Below, piece after piece: positions 33,061 through 42,504 of a stretch of DNA of 64,000 bases (its first letter is position 1; each line of letters begins with the position of its first letter). This stretch comes from Rhynchopus sp. YZ270_cl-10 (taxonomy: Eukaryota > Euglenozoa > Diplonemea > Diplonemida > Diplonemidae). The stretch is from assembly GCA_964035575.1 (NCBI GenBank), contig OZ037882.1, positions 1,116,001 to 1,180,000 on the forward strand, in the 5' to 3' direction. Both the position numbers and the translations under genes were made by a program. The notes beneath the pieces are model-generated. The model did no database searches. It worked only from the letters and a program-made list of their open reading frames with translations, and had not been told where the DNA came from.

Positions 33061-34074
33061 TTAAGTACTTACTTCTGAGAAAGTTCCCGACTTGTCGTCA
33101 CTCTCCTCGTCATCGTCATCGTCATGGTCAATGGTATGGTTACTAACCGCTTGAGAAACCATGACATCCTCACTGACTTCTCCAACTTCGCTGCCTTCAT
33201 CTGCAGAGTCATGGCGGAGGTCATCTGGAACCTCAGACTCCCATGAGCCACCTCCAACATTTACCTTGGCGGTGGCCACTGCACTGGCGAGAGGAATGTA
33301 GACCATGGTATTTCCACCCTTCTCTATTACGACTTCTTTACTGAAGTCAATCACGTACGTGTCGGGAACACGATACTTGAAATCGTAAACACCAGGTGTG
33401 AAGTTGGTGCTGGGCAATGTTCTTTTGAACGACATGGTGAAGTCGCTGCCCGAGAGTTTTGCAGAGTCAGGGACGAGCTTCGTGCACCCGCTCTCCACCA
33501 TGAGCCAGAGACACTTCACTCCATTGTGCGTAACCCCGCCTTTGTTTGTGCATTCTGGCCAGCTTCTCGTAATCTTTTTAGCTGGTGTCACTGAGGAGGT
33601 CTGTAGTTTGGCCTGGTACAACGTGAAAACTTTCGCCTCATCGAGGTTGCATTTCTGTGCCAAGTTCTTCAGGCTCTTGTACTCCGCCGAATTGCTCTGT
33701 CCATTGGTGGGCGTTTGGCGCAGGGTGAAGCCGCAGAATTCGAGGTCGCTGTTCCCACTCGCTCGGCGGGAATAGTACGTCATGCTGCCGGCGTCTACTG
33801 CATTTTTGGCAGTCTTAATTTTGTGAAGTAAGTTCATCTCAATGCTAATTAAGCCGCTCTCTGATTTCAGATTTATCCCGAAAAGATTGTTCAACATCGC
33901 CTTCAACGGCGCATGAAGGAATGATTTGCCCTCTTTTTTCATCACATATATCTTGAGGAAGTTCTGCACCACATCCCTCACCTTAGATTCCACAGCCGGT
34001 TTGGGTTTGGGTTTGTCATCTACGACCTTCGATCTTTTGGTAGGCAGGGGCTGTGTCGCTGAGCGTTTTCCCAT
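33061..34074 (-). CDS. Gene B of R3: 337-aa protein of unknown function
   Basis: Intact frame, identical in sequence to the R1 protein. It lies immediately beside the right flank of the nested insertions, whose poly-A target tract forms its 3' flank. Because element a landed just downstream of the stop, the coding region was spared. Confidence 0.75.
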   Translation of the reverse strand: MGKRSATQPLPTKRSKVVDDKPKPKPAVESKVRDVVQNFLKIYVMKKEGKSFLHAPLKAMLNNLFGINLKSESGLISIEMNLLHKIKTAKNAVDAGSMTYYSRRASGNSDLEFCGFTLRQTPTNGQSNSAEYKSLKNLAQKCNLDEAKVFTLYQAKLQTSSVTPAKKITRSWPECTNKGGVTHNGVKCLWLMVESGCTKLVPDSAKLSGSDFTMSFKRTLPSTNFTPGVYDFKYRVPDTYVIDFSKEVVIEKGGNTMVYIPLASAVATAKVNVGGGSWESEVPDDLRHDSADEGSEVGEVSEDVMVSQAVSNHTIDHDDDDDEESDDKSGTFSEVST

Positions 34075-34185
34075 TTTTTATATTGTTTTTGTTGGTTAAT
34101 TCCTGAATTGAGTGTCAGGGGGCGGGAGGGTAGCTTGAACCATGCACATTAATTAATAATTATAATGCAACCTCGTTCAACCACC

Positions 34186-35228
34186 CCCCTGACACCCAAT
34201 TCAGGAACCAACAAAAGCAATATAAACTGCCTACCAAAAAAGCGAAGCCCGATGATGCCACAAACCAGCTACTGTGGAATCTAAGGTGACGGATGTGGTG
34301 CAGAACTTCCTCAAGATATATGTGGTGAAAAAAGAGGGTAAAGCATTCCTTCATGCGCCGTTGAAGGCGATGTTGAACAATCTTTTCGGGATAAAGAGAG
34401 CGGCTTAATTAACGTTGAGATGAACGCACAAAATTCACAAAATTAAGACTGCCAAAAATGCAGTAGACGCCGGCAGCATGACGTACTATTCCCGCCGAGC
34501 GAGTGGGAACAGCGACCTCGAATTCTGCGGCTTCACCCGCCCACCAATGGACAGAGCAATTCGGCGGAGTACAAGAGCCTGAAGAACTTGGCAGCAGAGA
34601 AATGCAACCTCGATGAGGCGAAAGTTCTCACGTTGTACCAGGCCAAACTACAGACCTCCTCAGTGACACCAGCTAAAAAGATTACGAAAGCTGGCCAGAA
34701 TGCACAAACAAAGGCGAGGTTACGCACAATGGAGTGAATCCTGACTCTGCAAAACTCTCGGGCAGCGACTTCACCATGTCGTTCAAAAGAACATTGCCCA
34801 GCACCAACTTCACACCTGGTGTTTACGATTTCAAGTATCGTGTTCCCGACACGTACGTGATTGACTTCAGTAAAGAAGTCGTAATAGAGAAGGGTGGAAA
34901 TACCATGGTCTACATTCCTCTCGCCAGTGCAGTGGCCACCGCCAAGGTAAATGTTGGAGGTGGCTCATGGGAGTCTGAGGTTCCAGATGACCTCCGCCAT
35001 GACTCTGCAGATGAAGGCAGCGAAGTTGGAGAAGTCAGTGAGGATGTCATGGTTTCTCAAGCGGTTAGTAACCATACCATTGACCATGACGATGACGATG
35101 ACGAGGAGAGTGACGACAAGTCGGGAACTTTATCAGAACCAGAGGCCATGACTTTGGTATTTTTACCCCTTTCTCTCCCCCCCCCCCTCCCAGTACCTGT
35201 TAGACACACTTGTAGTGTTATTTTGTAA
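34186..35228 (+). pseudogene. Inverted decayed copy of gene B (R3)
   Basis: Same breakpoints as the R1 arm, including the altered bases in ATTACGAAAGCTGG where R2 has ATTACGAGAAGCTGG. This supports R1 and R3 as sister copies. Confidence 0.75.
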
Positions 35229-35904
35229 AAGTTGTTGTGGTTGCATATAATTATTAATTAATGCCAAAAGATCGGGTGGAGGGGTGGGGGTGAGATGACA
35301 GCTAAAAGATCGGGTGGGGGTCGGTGAGGTCGTTCATTTTTGTTACACACACACACACACACACAGCATTTTATGTGACATGACAGGTGCCACCTTCACG
35401 GTGACTACCTCGACGACGCACACGCTCCACAACGAGGTCAAACCCGAAAAAGAGAACCTTAGGGCACAGCCAGTACACCTTTCCCTAAGTGTGTAGCATG
35501 CAGAACATACATGGGCTGACATCAAAACCAAAAAAAGAAGCAAATAAAAAACAACATTTTTTGTTTATCTCTCTGCAAGAATTTTTCCCACGGCTATTTG
35601 TGTGTACCATCAAAAGTGCTCGTAAGTGCCTTCATTTCCATTTTTCCCCCAGGATTGAGGACATGTGGGCCACCAAGGCCAATTTGTGATGTCGAAAAAA
35701 AAAGTTTTGGTCAAAAAATGGACTTGTCTTTCGCTAACACCACGAAAAAATCGGCTGCGCAAAACCGTGTTTTAGACCCCCACAGATGCTCAAAACTGCC
35801 AAATTTTGCTTTTAATGGCCTCAAATCGTCGAAATTCGCCCTAAAAGGGGGCAAAAAAAAAAATTCGAGAGTCCCTTTCCCTGGGAGGCAATAGCCACCG
35901 GCAA

Positions 35905-36190
35905 AAACACCTGTCATATGACAGGTGGTACCTGTCAAAATGACAGGTACCACCTGTCAAAATGACAGGTACCACCTGTCAAAATGACAGGTACCACCTG
36001 TCATATGACAGGTACCACCTGTCAAAATGACAGGTGGTACCTGTCATCTTACAGGTACCACCTGTCATATGACAGGTGGTACTTGTCACCACCTGTCATT
36101 TTACAGGTACCACCTGTCATATGACTAGTAATATTCAATTATCACCTGTCATATTTATAACTAGTTACACCACCTGTCATATCACCTGTC
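35905..36190. repeat. Terminal iteron array of R3
   Basis: Same ACCTGTCA/TGACAGGT palindromes. A single change near 36123 (CATATGACTAG against CATATTACTAG) separates it from R1 and R2. Confidence 0.8.
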
Positions 36191-36460
36191 ATGGCCATAA
36201 CTAGTCCGTCGTGTACTTGTATTAGCCCCCCCCCCCCCCCCCTAAGAATACCCCTTGTCCTTTTTCGTCCTCTACGTCTTTTTCGTCTTTTTCGTCCTTT
36301 TTCGATCTGGGAAAAAGGACGAAAAAGGACAATACAGGAAGTACAGTACAGAAAAATCACCAGGAAAAACACTGTTCACCCAAAAAAATCCCCCCCCCAA
36401 AAAAAAATCTTGATTTCAAGTCCTCCAACAACAGAAAAACACAAGAAAAAAAAACAAATC

Positions 36461-38625
36461 ATGCCAAGAGCTAAATGCTGGACTTGGGAGCTGTTTTCAA
36501 AAACCGGAAGGTTTTTGACGTGCAACGCATGCCAGGGGACAATGGCCCAGGCGTCGAACGCGGAGAGGAGGAAGCAGCACATTGTGTCCTGCAAAGATGC
36601 GGAGGAGGTTTACAAGAACAAAGCCAAGGTTTGAAAATAAATTTACTCGAAAATATTCACACACATATTCTACAGGCTGAATTGGCTAAGAAGAGGAAGC
36701 GCAGCCGGATGGAAGATGCTGAAGATGTCGATGAAGAAGATGATGAAGATGCAGAAGCAGATGCAGATGCAGATTGCACCATTGTTTCAGCCCCAGCAGC
36801 AGCAGCCCCAGCCCCAGCAGCAGCCTCAGCAGCCCCAGCAGCAGCCCCAGTAGCTCCAGCAGCAGCCTCAGCAGCCCCAGCAGCAGTCTCAGCAGCAGTC
36901 TCAGCAGCCTCAGCAGCAGCCTCAGCCCCAGCCCCAGCAGCCCCAGCCCCAACATCTACTAAGGCGAAGCCTGTGCCCAAGGCACACACTCGGTCTGCCC
37001 ACCCCAAGCAATCTTTGCTTGGAGTGGTGGACAGGGTGTCGGAGGCCGAGAACAAGCTGATTGATTCAGCTTGGGCCAAGGCCTACTACTGTGGAGGTAT
37101 CCCCTTCAGTTTTGCCTCCTCCCCCGAGTTTAAGGCGGCCATGCGGGCGACTCGCCCCACGCTGAGGAGGGTGGTAGACGAGGACGCCATTCGTGGGCCG
37201 CTGCTGGATGCGGCGTACGAGGAGATTGTGCTTGATGAGATTACTCGCATCAAGCACGCTGCCCGGGACAACGGTACCGGGATCTCCCTGCACGCCGACG
37301 CTTGGGAATCCAAGCTGAAGAAACAGCACCTCCTCAGCGTGTCCATCTGTTCTCCTGAGCCACAGCTGCTGGCGAGCCACACGCTGACCCAACGATCGCA
37401 TGACGGGGAGGAGTACTGCACCGCGCTGAAGCAGATCATCTCGGAGACGGGCATCGGGCAGTACCTGACAGCCGTTTTGGTCGACGCGGGGTCGGCAATT
37501 TTGAAGGGTGCCAAAGACCTGAAGGACGTTTACCCGACAATCCTCATCTTGGTGTGCGTGTGCCATGCTTTAAACAGGCTGCTGAATGATATTATCGGAA
37601 CCCGCACTGTATCAAAGAAGGATACACCTAACGTGTATAACGCGTACTTCGTGTGGAGCAACCAGATCGTGTCTGCGGTAAAGAACACGGAGAACATCAG
37701 GAAGGCTGTGTATGCAATCCAAGCGGCATCGGCTATGGTGGAGAAAGTGTCGCCCGTTGGGAACAATACTCGTTGGCTGACGATTGGGGACTCCTGGGAT
37801 TGGATCAACAACAACTTCAACACCATGCGGACGCTCATGAACGACGAAAATGAAACCAGCATCCACAACCAGATGCCCGCCCTGCAGAAGTTCGGAGATC
37901 TCGCTTTTTGGGAGAAGTTCATGTTTGTGCGGAAGTTAGTGTGCTCGACGACAGAAGCCATCAGGTACATGGAACAAGACTCTGCTCGCATTGGCCACAT
38001 TCTCCCGATGTTCTGGGCTTTGAAGCAGGTGTTTAATGCCTGCACTACACCTGACGGGGAAGTTCCTGGACACAAGAAGTGCAAGAAGGCGAGGGATGAA
38101 CGAGAGAAGTACTACGTCGATACCAGCCACTGTGTTCTTGCCACCATCTTGTCCCCTACGTGCTACATTCCTGACGCAGAAGGCAAAGTCCCTCGTGGGG
38201 TTTTGGGAAGGTACCTTGAGACGTTCGATCCAAAGAGCCTCATGGATCAGGCAGAAAAAGCAGTGGAGCTGTGGGCTGACAACGAGGAGGCTGAGCTAGA
38301 ACTTCTGAGGGAGATTTCGTGTTTCCTCTCAAGAGAGGCTCCGTACCACTCGAAGATGCTTTGGTGTCACGAGAAATCCGCACCTGAAGTGTTTTGGGGA
38401 ATTGCGTCGAAACTCTACCCTAATCTTCTTCTTCCACCACGAGCGAAAAAGTTGTGCTCCATTGTCCCGCATACAGCAGTCCAGGAACGGGTGTTCAGCA
38501 CGATGGGGTGGCAATCAGAAGGAAGGGAAAATATGGATTTGCAGAGACTCCACAAGGTCACGGCAATATGCACGACAACGAAGAGGGCGGCAAAGAAAGC
38601 GAAGCTTGCGCAGGCGAAAAAATAA
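36461..38625 (+). CDS. hAT-family transposase with BED zinc finger (two exons)
   Basis: Exon 1 (36461-36628, 56 codons) encodes a BED-type finger: C21-x2-C24 and H40-x3-C44 after a Trp/Phe-rich start (CWTWELF). Exon 2 (36676-38625) continues in frame with a basic segment (KKRKRSR), an acidic Asp/Glu run and about 60 residues of Ala/Pro-rich linker. It then carries the RNase-H-like core with HADAWES, VLVDAGSAILKG, CVCHALNRLLNDI and NNTRWLTIGDSW, and a C-terminal hAT dimerisation region (PHTAVQERVFSTMGW). Spliced length would be 705 residues, normal for the family. Without splicing, an alternative start at 36475 would give 716 residues without the finger, so the exon structure decides the start. 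It acts in the nucleus, binding the element's termini and cutting and joining DNA. Confidence 0.8.
36629..36675 (+). other. Predicted 47-nt spliceosomal intron in the hAT transposase
   Basis: GTTTGAAAAT...TTCTACAG: GT-AG borders, AT-rich, phase 0, with an in-frame TGA right after the donor. Removing it fuses the BED finger to the catalytic part without changing frame. Confidence 0.7.
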
Positions 38626-38827
38626 AACAAGGGTTGGGGGTTTATCACGAGGGTTAGGGCAAGGGGTATCAGAGGGAATATATATTGCCAAAAACAAGAA
38701 ACTGAAAAGTGTTTTTTTTTACTTTTTTATCAATTTGAAAACACAGGCGTCAACTATCAGTGGGTTGTGAGACGCTTTTTTGTACCAGGAGCGCGAGAGG
38801 TAACTTAGTTACTGTATACCATTAACA

Positions 38828-38870
38828 GTGTCCTTTTTCGTCCTTTTTCGTCCTTTTTCGTCCTTTTTCA
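38828..38870. repeat. Subterminal GTCCTTTTTC repeats of the hAT element
   Basis: Four direct copies of GTCCTTTTTC near the right end. Matching copies in both orientations lie at 36257-36330 near the left end. Such clusters commonly serve as transposase-binding sites in hAT elements. Confidence 0.6.
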
Positions 38871-39101
38871 AAAATCGTAGAGGACAGGGGGGTTCTTACC
38901 CCCCCCCCCCCCCCAGTAAATCATCATAATAAAGTGTCACTAAAATAATGTGTCATTCTGGAGGTACCCTAACTGTTCGGTCCAATTCGGTGTAATTCGG
39001 TCCATTTCGTTTTTTTTTTTTTTTTCGCAAAGGGAAATTTCCCCTTGTACCAGAAAAACCGAAAAAAACGAAATGAAAACCGAAAAAAACCGAAATGTTA
39101 G

Positions 39102-39458
39102 GGTACACGGTGGAGTCTACCCGGGGGGGAGTTACTCTTTTGGGGTGTCGGATTAGGGGGACTCCATAGTCCCCCTAGGGGGACTATAGAGTCCCCCTAG
39201 GGGGACTATGTAGTCCACCTAGGGGGACTATAGTCCCCCTAGGTGGACTCTTTTGGTGGGTTCTTGTGGGTTGTGGGGGCTGGTGCTGACAGGTATGTAC
39301 ACACCAGGGGGGTGGTGAGGGTCCCAGATGGGGCCCAGGGAGGTAAAAGGTCATGTTATGCATATCATTGCACAGTTTATACAGTGCAAATTGTTGTTTG
39401 CCATTAGATGCGATACAATGACAGAGTCTTGTTGCTTATTTCCTTTCAGTCCTCAGTT
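39102..39458 (+). repeat. Left 357-bp terminal inverted repeat
   Basis: Complement of 42148-42504 with a few differences, mainly in the number of GGGGGACT palindromes near the outer end. The inner boundary is sharp: the sequence after TCCTCAGTT is unrelated to its counterpart. Confidence 0.85.
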
Positions 39459-39599
39459 CACTATGTATTTTATTATTTTTGCTACCTATTTGCCGCGTAT
39501 TACGTACGTACCTAAGATGTATGTCTCTAGCATTTCATGAACTATGAAAATGCCTGGTTTAGTTTGTTAAACACAGCATGCCCAAGCGATCCGGGTAGT

Positions 39600-40310
39600 C
39601 CTACAAACTTCTCGTAGTCGTTGGTGGTACGCTGTGGTCTGCGGTGCCTCCCACAACACGTCCTGACCGTGCGACATGTAGTCGCACCGGTGATCACCTT
39701 TGCTGCCTTCCGGTGGAGCACGAGGGTGGCTCGTCCTAAGCTGAGTGGAGGTTGTTCACTGAAGAGTCTGGCTGGCTCATCAGTTGGTGCATGCGTCGCC
39801 TCACCAGTTTCTCCATCACCTTCGACACACTGCCGGTAAGGGAGATCGGGCGGTACGACGAGGGTCAGTCATGTCTTTCCCTTTTTTGTGCAGTGGCATA
39901 GCGTCTTGTAGTGCAGTGTGCCCAGGATCGGTGGTGCGCGTTCACGTCCCCGCAACCACCACCTTCCCTTGTGTGGGCAGTTCTGAAACGTTGCCATCGG
40001 CACGTAGTGTGTCATTTTTGTGCAGGCCTGCCGCACTTGGCCTGTGCATATTGCAGAATCGCACACCTTCCACTTCGAAGGCGAGTTTCTCCGTCACGCT
40101 GCTCTCTGGAGAAGTGAAGATGTGTTTGTATGTGCGTGTGGTGCGGACGTAGATCGCGATGCCGCCTCCCGATGCCGTCGCCCCCTTCGCGCGCTTTTGG
40201 ATACGCATGCGTTTGTATCATACATAATGTATGCGTCGAAGCCAATGTCGCCTGTCTGGCTCGCTTTGAGTTCCTTAAGGCAGACAACGTCGTACTCTTT
40301 TTGGGCGAGC
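39600..40310 (-). pseudogene. LINE fragment: AP-type endonuclease and reverse transcriptase pieces
   Basis: Reading on the minus strand, KEYDVVCLKELKASQTGD, GGGIAIYVR, FCNMHRPS, then KVVVAG followed by DVNAHHRSWAH are endonuclease motifs of non-LTR retrotransposons. Directly after this, HKKGKDMTDPRRYRPISL is the start of the reverse transcriptase domain, so the region between endonuclease and RT core has been deleted. A frame change lies near 40200. The first endonuclease strand (usually WNVNG) is missing, and the frame upstream belongs to the WD40 fragment. The RT catalytic motif is not present. Confidence 0.7.
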
Positions 40311-40790
40311 AGTAGAGTAACACACTCTTCGTGCGAGAGAGAGCAGAGCAACGTCAGGTCTTCGTCATACACAGAGACGCCGTCTTTGCCATACGAGACA
40401 ACAACACTGCCACAGGAGAACAAGGTCCACGAAGCGCAGTCGACTTTGCGGACCACCTCCCCACCCGGAAGTGCAACCTTGAGAAGGCAATCCCCACAAG
40501 GCAGGTAGCAGCGTGTCTTGCACTGAGAGATGGCAGGCGCACCGTACACATATTTGTCCGCATCAATCAAATGAGAAGACAGGCTCGTAGGTTTCTGTGT
40601 CGAAGCCGCCAACATGCCCACGCCTGCTACTATAGATGCAGAGCGTTCCACAACGCGACAGTGACCCGTTGTCTCCCGTATGCGTTACACTGTACTGAGC
40701 AGGACACTTGATGTCGGCAAAGCGGCGGGCAAGCACAACCTGCACCCCTGCATCAAACGCCGTGTCCTGCAGACGGCACGTCAGCTTCTG
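40311..40790 (-). pseudogene. WD40-repeat gene fragment
   Basis: Minus-strand frames with SLSRCGTLCIYSSRRGHVGG then FDTETYEPVFSFD, and with GKDGVSVYDEDLTLLCSL, are beta-propeller blades. The first closely resembles the SPCDRYLAVVWDAGVSVFDT part of the Ubl-WD40 protein at 58601-59671, so this is a diverged partial copy of that host family. Its open frame runs without a stop into the LINE endonuclease fragment, marking the insertion or capture junction. Confidence 0.55.
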
Positions 40791-40929
40791 CTCGTGTCGC
40801 TTGTGTCAATCCGTTGATGTTGTCGGAGAGACACTTGAGGGGTTTGGGTCCGGGGTTAGGGAGCGTGGAGTGTATCCCAGTTGTGGAGGTGGCAGAGACC
40901 TCTTGAGAAGGGGTCTTTGCTGTCATCGC

Positions 40930-41100
40930 AGTGTCTTGGTTGGTGGTGACGGTGAGCTGTGCCGTCTCGCTATCTGCTGCTTCAGTTCCACCAGCTGTCG
41001 CAGAAGGTCGAGGTTCTGCCTCTGCAGCTCCTCCCTCGACTCCTCTCCCTCGGCTGCAGTGGTCGTGTTGCTGCTATTTTGTTTGTGCAATCAACGAAGC
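40930..41100 (-). other. Short coiled-coil coding fragment
   Basis: A minus-strand frame reads REELQRQNLDLLRQLVELKQ followed by a Ser/Pro/Thr stretch. The heptad pattern of Leu is clear. It may belong to the first ORF of the LINE or to a captured host gene. It is not complete. Confidence 0.3.
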
Positions 41101-41296
41101 AACTTTACTTACCTACCGATCCTACTATTTCTTTTGCCCCCTTTTTTTCGGCTTGCATTGCCGTTTCGCCTCAGGCTTGGCGCTGTCGGGTGTGGCCGGG
41201 CCCGCCCTCTTCCTGCTTCTGAATCGGTGACCAGGCTGGGCCTGGCAAGCCATCACCGGCTTCCCTTGATGACACATGCGTCTTTGGGGACGGGTG

Positions 41297-41745
41297 TCAT
41301 GATGTTAACTTAACGCACCAGGTCTTCCCAGTGCTCGGCACGGTCTGCGTTGCGCACGCGAGGCCGCTGTTGTTGAGTGCGGCGACAAAGTCCGCGGTTG
41401 GGTGGTCTTTGGGCCCGCATGAGGAGCGACTTCTGGCGGCGCATGCGCTGCGTTCCTGGACGGGGCGTACGACAAGCCCAAAATATTTGGGTGAGGCGAT
41501 CATCACCCTCCCGTGATGCAGCAATGCTGCTTCACGAGCCTTGAGGCTGTGCTCCGGCTTCAGCCACACCACCCTCTCGCGTGAGGCTTGCCTGCGGCCT
41601 CATCCTCAGCACGCCGTCGATGCCCGATACGCGACGGAGGTCGGTGTCGGGGTGCACCTCCACGAGCAGTCGCGTCAGCAGGCGGGTGTTCTTGCAATCG
41701 CGTGCTGCAGTCACGGAGGTATCCACGATGTGCTTTCGCAAGCCA
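41297..41745 (-). pseudogene. Unrecognised coding fragment inside the composite element
   Basis: Two overlapping minus-strand frames look protein-like: LLVEVHPDTDLRRVSGIDGV upstream, and EAALLHHGRVMIASPKYFGL followed by DFVAALNNSGLACATQTVPS downstream. A frame change lies between them. I cannot assign a family. A LINE first ORF or a captured gene are both possible. Confidence 0.35.
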
Positions 41746-42147
41746 TTTGCGTGCGGTCTTCTCGGGGGTCTTCTGCCAGGCGGGGTGGTCGCTAGCGTCC
41801 TTTAACACCGCTCGCATCATCTGTGGTGTAGCCACCCAGGTGCATCGACCTGAGTATGTTGGAATGGAGTGCGGAGAGCGACTGTATATATGGCGATGTA
41901 GGTGCCTGCCTGGCGCACATGATGAAGGTGCTGGTGGGGGGAGGCCCAGGAGGGGCTGCTGCCGTAGAGGGACTCCATCATCACGACAGCGACCGAGGGT
42001 CCATCCCTGGAGTTGGGGTGGGTCTGGATGGTTGTAGACCGTCGCCTTATCCAGTATGGCGACGGCTCCTTCTCTCGGCACGTCTCCCGTGCGCAGCTGC
42101 TCTCATAGCTATACATTTCAAACATGCAAACCACATCAGGCGTTAAC

Positions 42148-42504
42148 AACTGAGGACTGAAAGGAAATAAGCAACAAGACTCTGTCATTGTATCGCATCT
42201 AATGGCAAACAACAATTTGCACTGTATAAACTGTGCAATGATATGCATAACATGACCTTTTACCTCCCTGGGCCCCATCTGGGACCCTCACCACCCCCCT
42301 GGTGTGTACATACCTGTCAGCACCAGCCCCCACAACCCACAAGAACCCACCAAAAGAGTCCACCTAGGGGGACTATAGTCCCCCTAGGTGGACTACATAG
42401 TCCCCCTAGGGGGACTCTATAGTCCCCCTAGGGGGACTCTTTGAGTCCCCCTTTAAGTCCCCCCCAAAGAGTAACTCCCCCCCGGGTAGACTCCACCGTG
42501 TACC
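42148..42504 (-). repeat. Right 357-bp terminal inverted repeat
   Basis: Mirror of 39102-39458. Both arms have kept the same length, which suggests recent formation or ongoing correction between arms. Confidence 0.85.

Larger units (their letters stand above)
24577..36215. mobile_element. R3: large TIR DNA element, copy 3 (11.6 kb with nested insertions)
   Basis: Termini as in R1 and R2. It has the long minisatellite and the uninterrupted left arm of R2, but shares with R1 the nest of hAT-like elements and the loss of the gene A palindrome centre. The arm-to-arm inverted block lies at 26320-26410 and 35315-35405. Non-coding intervals without visible genes are 25201-26840, 28520-29274 and 35229-35905. 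Confidence 0.8.
36243..38898 (+). mobile_element. hAT transposon inserted in the poly-C tract after R3
   Basis: The left end reads TAAGAATACCCCTTGTCC and the complement of the right end reads TAAGAACCCCCCTGTCC. Both are followed by GTCCTCTACG. It sits inside a C run (17 C to the left, 16 C to the right), so the 8-bp target duplication expected for hAT would be CCCCCCCC and cannot be seen directly. Repeats of GTCCTTTTTC occur beneath both termini. It has a complete transposase gene with no visible damage, so it looks recent and possibly autonomous. Confidence 0.8.
39102..42504. mobile_element. Composite element with 357-bp inverted termini carrying gene fragments
   Basis: The outer 357 bp on each side are inverted copies starting GGTACACGGTGGAGTC. 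They include stacked AGGGGGACTATAGTCCCCCT palindromes, and both arms end at CAGTCCTCAGTT. Between them, all on the minus strand, are fragments of an unrecognised ORF, a coiled-coil frame, a WD40 gene and a LINE. No transposase is present. Long TIRs with host gene pieces inside are typical of gene-capturing MULE-type elements; that assignment is an inference. Confidence 0.65.

Noticed and set aside
2200-36215. R elements as Polinton-like or viral DNA
   Set aside because: No polymerase, protease, ATPase, capsid or envelope-like frame is visible. Only genes A and B exist, so a DNA transposon is the simpler view.
36657-37079. 140-aa Ala/Glu-rich frame on the minus strand of the hAT gene
   Set aside because: It is the antisense of the Ala/Pro-rich linker, open because of codon bias. 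The plus strand carries clear transposase motifs.
36226-38914. Poly-C next to TTAG interpreted as a telomere or its relic
   Set aside because: Neither TTAGGG-type units nor any tandem telomeric repeat is present. The C run is interrupted by a hAT element and continues into ordinary sequence.
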